DNA of 64,000 bases. Source: Parapristionchus giblindavisi (lineage: Eukaryota; Nematoda; Chromadorea; Rhabditida; Diplogasteridae). The stretch is from contig CALSFV010000004.1 in assembly GCA_943737045.1 (NCBI GenBank), positions 1,747,501 to 1,811,500 of the forward strand, read 5' to 3'. The notes beneath the pieces are model-generated. The model was given only the letters and a program-made list of their open reading frames with translations. It made no database searches and was not told the DNA's origin. The position numbers and the translations under genes were made by a program. Below, piece by piece: positions 24,555-37,831 of the stretch (its first letter is position 1; the number at the start of each line of letters is the position of its first letter).

Positions 24555-26850
24555 TTGTCAGTGATACTCAGCGAGTGATATACTATGTGAAAGAGGAAAA
24601 AATTCTGATTAAGACACACTTCAGGTCATGTCGATCTGTAATATTTTACTGCTGCTATAATGATCGAAGTACAAAAGTAGCTTTTACTCTGATATGATCA
24701 AGATAACTTGAGAAATATGAAAATGAAAATGAATCCTATCGTGTCATATACCAAATGAAAGAGCGAAAAATTCTGAATAAGATAAACTATTTCAAAGTGG
24801 TAAGTACGGCCAATATGTAAATTTATCTTTCAGCACTCTCTGTTTTTGGTACAAAACAGTATGTTACAAGTCAAATTGTCAATGATACTCAGCGAGTGAT
24901 ATACTATGTGAAAGAGGAAAAAATTCTGAATGAGACACACTTCAGGTCATGTCGATCTGTAATATATTACTGCTGCTATAATGATCGAAGTACAAAAGTA
25001 GCTTTTACTCTGATATGATCAAGATAACTTGAGAAATATGAAAATGAAAATGAATCCTATCGTGTCATATACCAAATGAAAGAGCGAAAAATTCTGAATA
25101 AGATAAACTATTTCAAAGTGGTCAGTACGGCCAATATGTAAATTTATCTTTCAGTAATCTCTGTTTTTGGTACAAAACAGTATGTTACAAGTCAAATTGT
25201 CAATGATACTCAGCGAGCGATATACTATGTGAAAGAGGAAAAAATTCTGAATGAGACACACTTCAGGTCAAGTCGATCTGTAATATTTTACTGCTGCTAT
25301 AATGATCGAAGTACAAAAGTAGCTTTTACTCTGATATGATCAAGATAACTTGAGAAATATGAAAATGAAAAATGAAACCTATCGCGTCATATACCAAATG
25401 AAAGAGCGAAAAATGCTGAATAAGATAAACTATTTCAAAGTGGTCATTACGGCCAATATGTAAATTTATCTTTCAGTACTCTCTGTTTTTGGTACAAAAC
25501 AGTATGTTACAAGTCAAATTGTCAATGATACTCAGCGAGTGATATACTATGTGAAAGAGGAAAAAATTCTGATTAAGACACACTTCAGGTCATGTCGATC
25601 TGTAATATTTTACTGCTGCTATAATGATCGAAGTACAAAAGTAGCTTTTACTCTGATATGATCAAGATAACTTGAAAAATATGAAAATGATAATGAATCC
25701 TATCGTGTCATATACCAAATGAAAGAGCGAAAAATTCTGAATAAGATAAACTATTTCAAAGTGGTCAGTACGGCCAATATGTAAATTTATCTTTCAGTAC
25801 TCTCTGTTTTTGGTACAAAACAGTATGTTACAAGTCAAATTGTCAATGATACTCAGCGAGTGATATACTATGTGAAAGAGGAAAAATTTCTGATTGAGAC
25901 ACACTTCAGGTCATGTCGATCTGTAATATTTTACTGCTGCTATAATGATCGAAGTACAAAAGTAGCTTTTACTCTGATATGATCAAGATAACTTGAGAAA
26001 TATGAAAATGAAAATGAATCCTATCGTGTCATATACCAAATGAAAGAGCGAAAAATTCTGAATAAGATAAACTATTTCAAAGTGGTAAGTACGGCCAATA
26101 TGTAAATTTATCTTTCAGTACTCTCTGTTTTTGGTACAAAACAGTATGTTACAAGTCAAATTGTCAATGATACTCAGCGAGTGATATACTATGTGAAAGA
26201 GGAAAAAATTCTGAATGAGACACACTTCAGGTCATGTCGATCTGTAATATATTACTGCTGCTATAATGATCGAAGTACAAAAGTAGCTTTTACTCTGATA
26301 TGATCAAGATAACTTGAGAAATATGAAAATGAAAATGAATCCTATCGTGTCATATACCAAATGAAAGAGCGAAAAATTCTGAATAAGATAAACTATTTCA
26401 AAGTGGTCAGTACGGCCAATATGTAAATTTATCTTTCAGTAATCTCTGTTTTTGGTACAAAACAGTATGTTACAAGTCAAATTGTCAATGATACTCAGCG
26501 AGCGATATACTATGTGAAAGAGGAAAAAATTCTGAATGAGACACACTTCAGGTCAAGTCGATCTGTAATATTTTACTGCTGCTATAATGATCGAAGTACA
26601 AAAGTAGCTTTTACTCTGATATGATCAAGATAACTTGAGAAATATGAAAATGAAAAATGAAACCTATCGCGTCATATACCAAATGAAAGAGCGAAAAATG
26701 CTGAATAAGATAAACTATTTCAAAGTGGTCATTACGGCCAATATGTAAATTTATCTTTCAGTACTCTCTGTTTTTGGTACAAAACAGTATGTTACAAGTC
26801 AAATTGTCAATGATACTCAGCGAGTGATATACTATGTGAAAGAGGAAAAA
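24555..26850 (+). repeat. Two tetramer copies within domain C1
   Basis: GTGGTAAGT (about 24,798 and 26,084), AATATATTACTGC (about 24,960 and 26,246), AGCGAGCGATATAC (about 25,212 and 26,498), GGTCAAGTCGATC, CTATCGCGTCATATACC, AAAATGCTGAAT and GTCATTACGG (about 25,443 and 26,729) each recur 1,286 bp apart. Outside about 24.62-25.56 and 25.90-26.85 kb the two copies differ: GATTAAGACA against AAATTTCTGATTG on the left, and GATTAAGACA against TTTTGAATG on the right. Confidence 0.8.
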
Positions 26851-29210
26851 ATTTTGAATGAGACACACTTCAGGTCATATCGATCTGTTATATTTTACTG
26901 TTGCTATAATGATCGAAGTACAAAAGTAGCTTTTACTCTGATATGATCAAGATAACTTGAAAAATATGAAAATGATAATGAATCCTATCGTGTCATATAC
27001 CAAATGAAAGAGCGAAAAATTCTGAATAAGATAAACTATTTCAAAGTGGTCAGTACGGCCAATATGTAAATTTATCTTTCAGTACTCTCTGTTTTTGGTA
27101 CAAAACAGTATGTTACAAGTCAAATTGTCAATGATACTCAGCGAGTGATATACTATGTGAAAGAGGAAAAAATTCTGAATGAGACACACTTCAGGTCATG
27201 TCGATCTGTAATATTTTACTGCTGCTATAATGATCGAAGTACAAAAGTAGCTTTTACTCTGATATGATCAAGATAACTTGAGAAATATGAAAATGAAAAT
27301 GAATCCTATCGTGTCATATACCAAATGAAAGAGCGAAAAATTCTGAATAAGATAAACTATTTCAAAGTGGTCAGTACGGCCAATATGTAAATTTATCTTT
27401 CAGTAATCTCTGTTTTTGGTACAAAACAGTATGTTACAAGTCAAATTGTTAATGATACTCAGCGAGTGATATACTATGTGAAAGAGGAAAAAATTCTGAA
27501 TGAGACACACTTCAGGTCATGTCGATCTGTAATATTTTACTGCTGCTATAATGATCGAAGTACAAAAGTGGCTTTTACTCTGATATGATCAAGATAACTT
27601 GAGAAATATGAAAATGAAAAATGAAACCTATCGTGTCATATACCAAATGAAAGAGCGAAAAATTCTGAATAAGATAAACTATTTCAAAGTGGTCAGTACG
27701 GCCAATATGTAAATTTATCTTTCAGTACTCTCTGTTTTTGGTACAAAACAGTATGTTACAAGTCAAATTGTCAATGATACTCAGCGAGTGATATACTACG
27801 TGAAAGAGGAAAAAATTCTGAATGAGACACACTTCAGGTCATGTCGATCTGTAATATTTTACTGCTACTATAATGATCGAAGTATAAAAGTAGCTTTTAC
27901 TCTGATATGATCAAGATAACTTGAGAAATATAAAAGTGAAAAATGAAACCTATCGTGTCATATACCAAATGAAAGAGCGAAAAATTCTGAATAAGATAAA
28001 CTATTTCAAAGTGGTCAGTACGGCCAATATGTAAATTTATCTTTCAGTACTCTCTGTTTTTGGTACAAAACAGTATGTTACAAGTCAAATTGTCAATGAT
28101 ACTCAGCGAGTGATATACTATGTGAAAGAGGAAAAAAATTTGAATGAGACACAATTCAGGCCATGTCGATCTGTTATATTTTACTGTTGCTATAATGATC
28201 GAAGTACAAAAGTAGCTTTTACTCTGATATGAACAAGATAACTTGAAAAATATGAAAATGATAATGAATCCTATCCTGTCATATACCAAATGAAAGAGCG
28301 AAAAATTCTGAATAAGATAAACTATTTCAAAGTGGTCAGTACGGCCAATATGTAAATTTATCTTTCAGTACTCTCTGTTTTTGGTACAAAACAGTATGTT
28401 ACAAGTCAAATTGTCAATGATACTCAGCGAGTGATATACTATGTGAAAGAGGAAAAAATTCTGAATGAGACACACTTCAGGTCATGTCGATCTGTAATAT
28501 TTTACTGCTGCTATAATGATCGAAGTACAAAAGTAGCTTTTACTCTGATATGATCAAGATAACTTGAGAAATATGAAAATGAAAATGAATCCTATCGTGT
28601 CATATACCAAATGAAAGAGCGAAAAATTCTGAATAAGATAAACTATTTCAAAGTGGTCAGTACGGCCAATATGTAAATTTATCTTTCAGTAATCTCTGTT
28701 TTTGGTACAAAACAGTATGTTACAAGTCAAATTGTCAATGATACTCAGCGAGTGATATACTATGTGAAAGAGGAAAAAATTCTGAATGAGACACACTTCA
28801 GGTCATGTCGATCTGTAATATTTTACTGCTGCTATAATGATCGAAGTACAAAAGTAGCTTTTACTCTGATATGATCAAGATAACTTGAGAAATATGAAAA
28901 TGAAAAATGAAACCTATCGTGTCATATACCAAATGAAAGAGCGAAAAATTCTGAATAAGATAAACTATATCAAAGTGGTCAGTACGGCCAATATGTAAAT
29001 TTATCTTTCAGTACTCTCTGTTTTTGGTACAAAACAGTATGTTACAAGTCAAATTGTCAATGATACTCAGCGAGTGATATACTATGTGAAAGAGGAAAAA
29101 TTTCTGATTGAGACACACTTCAGGTCATGTCGATCTGTAATATTTTACTGCTGCTATAATGATCGAAGTACAAAAGTAGCTTTTACTCTGATATGATCAA
29201 GATAACTTGA
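26851..29210 (+). repeat. Domain C1: seven-monomer block repeated near 53.2-55.5 kb
   Basis: The ordered variants are TCATATCGATCTG, ATTGTTAATG (about 27,446), AAAGTGGCTTTT (about 27,566), CTACGTGAAAG with AAGTATAAAAG (about 27,889), a T-type monomer with ACACAATTCAGG and CCTATCCTGTC (about 28,271), CTATATCAAAG (about 28,965) and AAATTTCTGATTG (about 29,097). The same series occurs about 26,300 bp downstream. The 28.7-kb monomer still has ATTGTCAATG where later copies have ATTCTTAATG, so that change arose after the duplication. Confidence 0.8.
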
Positions 29211-32200
29211 GAAATATGAAAATGAAAATGAATCCTATCGTGTCATATACCAAATGAAAGAGCGAAAAATTCTGAATAAGATAAACTATTTCAAAGTGGT
29301 AAGTACGGCCAATATGTAAATTTATCTTTCAGTACTCTCTGTTTTTGGTACAAAACAGTATGTTACAAGTCAAATTGTCAATGATACTCAGCGAGTGATA
29401 TACTATGTGAAAGAGGAAAAAATTCTGAATGAGACACACTTCAGGTCATGTCGATCTGTAATATTTTACTGCTGCTATAATGATCGAAGTACAAAAGTAG
29501 CTTTTACTCTGATATGATCAAGGTAACTTGAGAAATATGAAAATGAAAATGAATCCTATCGTGTCATATACCAAATGAAAGAGCGAAAAATTCTGAATAA
29601 GATAAACTATTTCAAAGTGGTCAGTACGGCCAATATGTAAATTTATCTTTCAGTACTCTCTGTTTTTGGTACAAAACAGTATGTTACAAGTCAAATTGGC
29701 AATGATACTCAGCGAGTGATATACTATGTGAAAGAGGAAAAAATTCTGAATGAGACACACTTCAGGTCATGTCGATCTGTAATATTTTACTGCTGCTATA
29801 ATGATCGAAGTACAAAAGTAGCTTTTACTCTGATATGATCAAGATAACGTGAGAAATATAAAAGTGAAAAATGAAACCTATCGTGTCATATACCAAATGA
29901 AAGAGCGAAAAATTCTGAATAAGATAAACTATTTCAAAGTGGTCAGTACGGCCAATATGTAAATTTATCTTTCAGTAATCTCTGTTTTTGGTACAAAACA
30001 GTATGTTACAAGTCAAATTGTCAATGATACTCAGCGAGTGATATACTATGTGAAAGAGGAAAAAATTCTGAATGAGACACACTTCAGGTCATGTCGATCT
30101 GTAATATTTTACTGCTGCTATAATGATCGAAGTACAAAAGTAGCTTTTACTCAGATATGATCAAGATAACTTGAGAAATATAAAAGTGAAAAATGAAACC
30201 TATCGTGTCATATACCAAATGAAAGAGCGAAAAATTCTGAATAAGATAAACTATTTCAAAGTGGTCAGTACGGCCAATATGTAAATTTATCTTTCAGTAA
30301 TCTCTGTTTTTGGTACAAAACAGTATGTTACAAGTCAAATTGTCAATGATACTCAGCGAGTGATATACTATGTGAAAGAGGAAAAAATTCTGATTGAGAT
30401 ACACTTCAGGTCATGTCGATCTGTAATATTTTACTGCTGCTATAATGATCGAAGTACAAAAGTAGCTTTTACTCTGATATGATCAAGATAACTTGAGAAA
30501 TATGAAAATGAAAATGAATCCTATCGTGTCATATACCAAATGAAAGAGCGAAAAATTCTGAATAAGATAAACTATTTCAAAGTGGTAAGTACGGCCAATA
30601 TGTAAATTTATCTTTCAGTACTCTCTGTTTTTGGTACAAAACAGTATGTTACAAGTCAAATTGTCAATGATACTCAGCGAGTGATATACTATGTGAAAGA
30701 GGAAAAAAATTCTGAATGAGACACACTTCAGGTCATGTCGATCTGTAATATTTTACTGCTGCTATAATGATCGAAGTACAAAAGTAGCTTTTACTCTGAT
30801 ATGATCAAGGTAACTTGAGAAATATGAAAATGAAAATGAATCCTATCGTGTCATATACCAAATGAAAGAGCGAAAAATTCTGAATAAGATAAACTATTTC
30901 AAAGTGGTCAGTACGGCCAATATGTAAATTTATCTTTCAGTACTCTCTGTTTTTGGTACAAAACAGTATGTTACAAGTCAAATTGTCAATGATACTCAGC
31001 GAGTGATATACTATGTGAAAGAGGAAAAAATTCTGAATGAGACACACTTCAGGTCATGTCGATCTGTAATATTTTACTGCTGCTATAATGATCGAAGTAC
31101 AAAAGTAGCTTTTACTCTGATATGATCAAGATAACTTGAGAAATATGAAAATGAAAATGAATCCCATCGTGTCATATACCAAATGAAAGAGCGAAAAATT
31201 CTGAATAAGATAAACTATTTCAAAGTGGTAAGTACGGCCAATATGTAAATTTATCTTTCAGTACTCTCTGTTTTTGGTACAAAACAGTATGTTACAAGTC
31301 AAATTGTCAATGATACTCAGCGAGTGATATACTATGTGAAAGAGGAAAAAATTCTGAATGAGACACACTTCAGGTCATGTCGATCTGTAATATTTTACTG
31401 CTGCTATAATGATCGAAGTACAAAAGTAGCTTTTACTCTGATATGATCAAGGTAACTTGAGAAATATGAAAATGAAAATGAATCCTATCGTGTCATATAC
31501 CAAATGAAAGAGCGAAAAATTCTGAATAAGATAAACTATTTCAAAGTGGTCAGTACGGCCAATATGTAAATTTATCTTTCAGTACTCTCTGTTTTTGGTA
31601 CAAAACAGTATGTTACAAGTCAAATTGTCAATGATACTCAGCGAGTGATATACTATGTGAAAGAGGAAAAAATTCTGAATGAGACACACTTCAGGTCATG
31701 TCGATCTGTAATATTTTACTGCTGCTATAATGATCGAAGTACAAAAGTAGCTTTTACTCTGATATGATCAAGATAACTTGAGAAATATGAAAATGAAAAT
31801 GAATCCTATCGTGTCATATACCAAATGAAAGAGCGAAAAATTCTGAATAAGATAAACTATTTCAAAGTGGTCAGTACGGCCAATATGTAAATTTATCTTT
31901 CAGTAATCTCTGTTTTTGGTACAAAACAGTATGTTACAAGTCAAATTGTCAATGATACTCAGCGAGTGATATACTATGTGAAAGAGGAAAAAATTCTGAT
32001 TGAGACACACTTCAGGTCATGTCGATCTGTAATATTATACTGCTGCTATAATGATCGAAGTACAAAAGTAGCTTTTACTCTGATATGATCAAGATAACTT
32101 GAGAAATATGAAAATGAAAATGAATCCTATCGTGTCATATACCAAATGAAAGAGCGAAAAATTCTGAATAAGATAAACTATTTCAAAGTGGTCAGTACGG

Positions 32201-33060
32201 CCAATATGTAAATTTATCTTTCAGTACTCTCTGTTTTTGGTACAAAACAGTATGTTACAAGTCAAATTGTCAATGATACTCAGCGAGTGATATACTATGT
32301 GAAAGAGGAAAAAATTCTGAATGAGACACACTTCAGGTCATGTCGATCTGTAATATTTTACTGCTGCTATAATGATCGAAGTACAAAAGTAGCTTTTACT
32401 CTGATATGATCAAGATAACTTGAGAAATATAAAAGTGAAAAATGAAACCTATCGTGTCATATACCAAATGAAAGTGCGAAAAATTCTGAATAAGATAAAC
32501 TATTTCAAAGTGGTGAGTACGGCCAATATGTAAATTTATCTTTCAGTACTCTCTGTTTTTGGTACAAAACAGTATGTTACAAGTCAAATTGTCAATGATA
32601 CTCAGCGAGTGATATACTATGTGAAAGAGGAAAAAATTCTGAATGAGACACACTTCAGGTCATGTCGATCTGTTATATTTTACTGCTGCTATAATGATCG
32701 AAGTACAAAAGTAGCTTTTACTCTGATATGATCAAGATAACTTGAGAAATATGAAAATGATAATGAATCCTATCGTGTCATATACCAAATGAAAGAGCGA
32801 AAAATTCTGAATAAGATAAACTATTTCAAAGTGGTCAGTACGGCCAATATGAAAATTTATCTTTCAGTACTCTCAGTTTTTGGTACAAAACAGTATGTTA
32901 CAAGTCAAATTGTCAATGATACTCAGCGAGTGATATACCACGTGAAAGAGGAAAAAATTCTGAATGAGACACACTTCAGGTCATGTCGATCTGTAATATT
33001 TTACTGCTGCTATAATGATCGAAGTACAAAAGTAGCTTTTACTCTGATATGATCAAGATA
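29211..33060 (+). repeat. Domain A2: second A-family tract, duplicate of 1-4,020
   Basis: TTGGCAATG (29,698 against 667), the ACTCAGATATG monomer and GATTGAGATA (30,392 against 1,361) all sit exactly 29,031 bp from their partners. The AATATGAAAATTT monomer (about 32,847) is offset by 29,032. In between, this copy has gained one dimer (GTGGTAAGT about 31,227 plus AAGGTAAC about 31,449) and lost the two monomers carrying ACACAAGTAGC and GATAATCAG, so the register is restored. Private changes include one extra A in a run near 30,705. Confidence 0.85.
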
Positions 33061-35310
33061 ACTTGAGAAATATGAAAATGAAAATGAATCCTATCGTGTC
33101 ATATACCAAATGAAAGAGCGAAAAATTCTGAATAAGATAAACTATTTCAAAGTGGTCAGTACGGACAATATGTAAATTTATCTTTCAGTACTCTCTGTTT
33201 TTGGTACAAAACAGTATGTTACAAGTCAAATTGTCAATGAAACTCAGCGAGTGATATACTATGTGAAAGAGGAAAAAATTCTGATTGAGACACACTTCAG
33301 GTCATGTCGATCTGTAATATTTTACTGCTGCTATAATGATCGAAGTACAAAAGTAGCTTTTACTCTGATATGATCAAGATAACTTGAGAAATATAAAAGT
33401 GAAAAATGAAACCTATCGTGTCATATACCAAATGAAAGAGCGAAAAATTCTGAATAAGATAAACTATTTCAAAGTGGTCAGTACGGCCAATATGTAAATT
33501 TATCTTTCAGTACTCTCTGTTTTTGGTACAAAACAGTATGTTACAAGTCAAATTGTCAATGATACTCAGCGAGTGATATACTATGTGAAAGAGGAAAAAA
33601 TTCTGAATGAGACACACTTCAGGTCATGTCGATCTGTAATATTTTACTGCTGCTATAATGATCGAAGTACAAAAGTAGCTTTTACTCTGATATGATCAAG
33701 ATAACTTGAGAAATATGAAAATGAAAAATGAAACCTATCGTGTCATATACCAAATGAAAGAGCGAAAAATTCTGAATAAGATAAACTCTTTCAAAGTGGT
33801 CAGTACGGCCAATATGTAAATTTATCTTTCAGTACTCTCTGTTTTTGGTACAAAACAGTATGTTACAAGTCGAATTGTCAATGATACTCAGCGAGTGATG
33901 TACTATGTGAAAGAGGAAAAATTCTGATTGAGACACACTTCAGGTCATGTCGATCTGTAATATTTTATTGCTGCTATAATGATCGAAGTACAAAAGTAGC
34001 TTTTACTCTGATATGATCAAGATAACTTGAGAAATATAAAAGTGAAAAATGAAACCTATCGTGTCATATACCAAATGAAAGAGCGAAAAATTCTGAATAA
34101 GATACACTATTTCAAAGTGGTGAGTACGGCCAATATGTAAATTTATCTTTCAGTACTCTCTGTTTTTGGTACAAAACAGTATGTTACAAGTCAAATTGTC
34201 AATGATACTCAGCGAGTGATATACTATGTGAAAGAGGAAAAAAATTTGAATGAGACACACTTCAGGCCATGTCGATCTGTTATATTTTACTGTTGCTATA
34301 ATGATCGAAGTACAAAAGTAGCTTTTACTCTGATATGATCAAGATATCTTGAGAAATATGAAAATGAAAAATGAAACCCATCGTGTCATATACCAAATGA
34401 AAGAGCGAAAAATTCTGAATAAGATACACTATTTCAAAGTGGTGAGTACGGCCAATATGTAAATTTATCTTTCAGTACTCTCTGTTTTTGGTACAAAACA
34501 GTATGTTACAAGTCAAATTGTCAATGATACTCAGCGAGTGATATACTATGTGAAAGAGGAAAAAATTCTGATTAAGACACACTTCAGGTCATGTCGATCT
34601 GTAATATTTTACTGCTGCTATAATGATCGAAGTACAAAAGTAGCTTTTACTCTGATATGATCAAGATAACTTGAGAAATATGAAAATGAAAATGAATCCT
34701 ATCGTGTCATATACCAAATGAAAGAGCGAAAAATTCTGAATAAGATAAACTATTTCAAAGTGGTCAGTACGGCCAATATGTAAATTTATCTTTCAGTACT
34801 CTCTGTTTTTGGTACAAAACAGTATGTTACAAGTCAAATTGTCAATGATACTCAGCGAGTGATATACTATGTGAAAGAGGAAAAAAATTCTGAATGAGAC
34901 ACACTTCAGGTCATGTCGATCTGTAATATTTTACTGCTGCTATAATGATCGAAGTACAAAAGTAGCTTTTACTCTGATATGATCAAGATAACTTGAGAAA
35001 TATGAAAATGAAAATGAATCCTATCGTGTCATATACCAAATGAAAGAGCGAAAAATTCTGAATAAGATAAACTATTTCAAAGTGGTCAGTACGGCCAATA
35101 TGAAAATTTATCTTTCAGTACTCTCAGTTTTTGGTACAAAACAGTATGTTACAAGTCAAATTGTCAATGATACTCAGCGAGTGATATACTACGTGAAAGA
35201 GGAAAAAATTCTGAATGAGACACACTTCAGGTCATGTCGATCTGTAATATTTTACTGCTGCTATAATGATCGAAGTACAAAAGTAGCTTTTACTCTGATA
35301 TGATCAAGAT
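33061..35310 (+). repeat. Seven-monomer unit, copy 1 (2,251 bp)
   Basis: TACGGACAATATG (about 33,161), ATGAAACTCAGCG (about 33,238), AACTCTTTCAAAG (about 33,785) and AGTCGAATTG with TGATGTACTATG (about 33,868-33,900) recur 2,251 bp later. The monomer near 34,230-34,350 is a hybrid: its first part is T-type (TTTGAATG, CAGGCCATG, TACTGTTGC), but it ends with GATATGATCAAGATATCTTGAG and a GAAAATGAAAAATG stretch. This suggests a conversion or exchange near 34,320-34,345. Confidence 0.8.
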
Positions 35311-37556
35311 AACTTGAGAAATATGAAAATGAAAATGAATCCTATCGTGTCATATACCAAATGAAAGAGCGAAAAATTCTGAATAAGATAAACTATTTCA
35401 AAGTGGTCAGTACGGACAATATGTAAATTTATCTTTCAGTACTCTCTGTTTTTGGTACAAAACAGTATGTTACAAGTCAAATTGTCAATGAAACTCAGCG
35501 AGTGATATACTATGTGAAAGAGGAAAAAATTCTGATTGAGACACACTTCAGGTCATGTCGATCTGTAATATTTTACTGCTGCTATAATGATCGAAGTACA
35601 AAAGTAGCTTTTACTCTGATATGATCAAGATAACTTGAGAAATATAAAAGTGAAAAATGAAACCTATCGTGTCATATACCAAATGAAAGAGCGAAAAATT
35701 CTGAATAAGATAAACTATTTCAAAGTGGTCAGTACGGCCAATATGTAAATTTATCTTTCAGTACTCTCTGTTTTTGGTACAAAACAGTATGTTACAAGTC
35801 AAATTGTCAATGATACTCAGCGAGTGATATACTATGTGAAAGAGGAAAAAATTCTGAATGAGACACACTTCAGGTCATGTCGATCTGTAATATTTTACTG
35901 CTGCTATAATGATCGAAGTACAAAAGTAGCTTTTACTCTGATATGATCAAGATAACTTGAGAAATATGAAAATGAAAAATGAAACCTATCGTGTCATATA
36001 CCAAATGAAAGAGCGAAAAATTCTGAATAAGATAAACTCTTTCAAAGTGGTCAGTACGGCCAATATGTAAATTTATCTTTCAGTACTCTCTGTTTTTGGT
36101 ACAAAACAGTATGTTACAAGTCGAATTGTCAATGATACTCAGCGAGTGATGTACTATGTGAAAGAGGAAAAATTCTGATTGAGACACACTTCAGGTCATG
36201 TCGATCTGTAATATTTTATTGCTGCTATAATGATCGAAGTACAAAAGTAGCTTTTACTCTGATATGATCAAGATAACTTGAGAAATATAAAAGTGAAAAA
36301 TGAAACCTATCGTGTCATATACCAAATGAAAGAGCGAAAAATTCTGAATAAGATACACTATTTCAAAGTGGTGAGTACGGCCAATATGTAAATTTATCTT
36401 TCAGTACTCTCTGTTTTTGGTACAAAACAGTATGTTACAAGTCGAATTGTCAATGATACTCAGCGAGTGATGTACTATGTGAAAGAGGAAAAATTCTGAT
36501 TGAGACACACTTCAGGTCATGTCGATCTGTAATATTTTATTGCTGCTATAATGATCGAAGTACAAAAGTAGCTTTTACTCTGATATGATCAAGATAACTT
36601 GAGAAATATAAAAGTGAAAAATGAAACCTATCGTGTCATATACCAAATGAAAGAGCGAAAAATTCTGAATAAGATACACTATTTCAAAGTGGTGAGTACG
36701 GCCAATATGTAAATTTATCTTTCAGTACTCTCTGTTTTTGGTACAAAACAGTATGTTACAAGTCAAATTGTCAATGATACTCAGCGAGTGATATACTATG
36801 TGAAAGAGGAAAAAATTCTGAATGAGACACACTTCAGGTCATGTCGATCTGTAATATTTTACTGCTGCTATAATGATCGAAGTACAAAAGTAGCTTTTAC
36901 TCTGATATGATCAAGATATCTTGAGAAATATGAAAATGAAAAATGAAACCCATCGTGTCATATACCAAATGAAAGAGCGAAAAATTCTGAATAAGATACA
37001 CTATTTCAAAGTGGTGAGTACGGCCAATATGTAAATTTATCTTTCAGTACTCTCTGTTTTTGGTACAAAACAGTATGTTACAAGTCAAATTGTCAATGAT
37101 ACTCAGCGAGTGATATACTATGTGAAAGAGGAAAAAATTCTGATTAAGACACACTTCAGGTCATGTCGATCTGTAATATTTTACTGCTGCTATAATGATC
37201 GAAGTACAAAAGTAGCTTTTACTCTGATATGATCAAGATAACTTGAGAAATATGAAAATGAAAATGAATCCTATCGTGTCATATACCAAATGAAAGAGCG
37301 AAAAATTCTGAATAAGATAAACTATTTCAAAGTGGTCAGTACGGCCAATATGTAAATTTATCTTTCAGTACTCTCTGTTTTTGGTACAAAACAGTATGTT
37401 ACAAGTCAAATTGTCAATGATACTCAGCGAGTGATATACTATGTGAAAGAGGAAAAAATTCTGAATGAGACACACTTCAGGTCATGTCGATCTGTAATAT
37501 TTTACTGCTGCTATAATGATCGAAGTACAAAAGTAGCTTTTACTCTGATATGATCA
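35311..37556 (+). repeat. Seven-monomer unit, copy 2, with one extra monomer
   Basis: The markers of copy 1 recur at 2,251 bp up to about 36.4 kb. The monomer carrying AGTCGAATTG, TGATGTACTATG and the shortened GAGGAAAAATTCTG is then present twice in a row (AGTCGAATTG at about 36,119 and 36,439), a single-monomer tandem duplication. Beyond it the offset becomes 2,572, which is 2,251 plus 321. The tract is interrupted at 37,556 by the unrelated insertion. Confidence 0.8.
37555..37556 (+). repeat. Target-site duplication CA, left copy
   Basis: The uninterrupted satellite reads GATATGATCAAGATAAC. Here the left flank ends GATATGATCA and the right flank begins CAAGATAAC, so CA is present on both sides of the insertion. 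A 2-bp duplication is short and the junctions are known only from this one copy. Confidence 0.65.
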
Positions 37557-37829
37557 CTCAGGTGTTTGAATCCTTGCATGATCCCAGTAAAATTCGTGCA
37601 ATTCGTGGCATGATCATGCAGGGAATATACTCGAATCATGCATGGATTATCCGTGATCATGCATGGATTCTGTCATTCCATGCATGATCACGGAAAATTC
37701 GTGCATGATCACGGAAGATCCATGCATGATCACGAACGATGGATATTCCATGCATGATCATGCATGGAATCTCGAATCATGCATGATTATACTTGTATTC
37801 GTGATCATGCAAGGATTTCAACACCAGAG
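37557..37829. mobile_element. MITE-like / foldback DNA insertion (273 bp), non-autonomous
   Basis: This is the only DNA in the window unrelated to the satellite. The ends form 27-bp terminal inverted repeats (37,557-37,583 and 37,803-37,829) that differ at 3 positions; the left end starts CTCAGGTGTTTGAATCC and the right end reads inward as CTCTGGTGTTGAAATCC. The interior is crowded with GATCATGC/GCATGATC motifs and short variants of TCCGTGATCATGCATGG in both orientations, so much of it could fold into a long hairpin. It has no open frame of useful length. These are features of miniature inverted-repeat or foldback elements mobilised in trans. The superfamily is unclear: the 2-bp CA duplication is not the TA of Tc1/mariner, and the ends are not CACTA-type. 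Confidence 0.85.
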
Positions 37830-37831
37830 CA
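37830..37831 (+). repeat. Target-site duplication CA, right copy
   Basis: This CA follows the right inverted-repeat end ACCAGAG, and the satellite then continues as AGATAACTTGAG. It pairs with 37,555-37,556. Confidence 0.65.

Noticed and set aside
37557..37829. Assignment of the insertion to Tc1/mariner, hAT or CACTA
   Set aside because: The duplication is CA and not TA, it is too short for hAT, and the ends do not read CACTA/TAGTG. The superfamily is left open.
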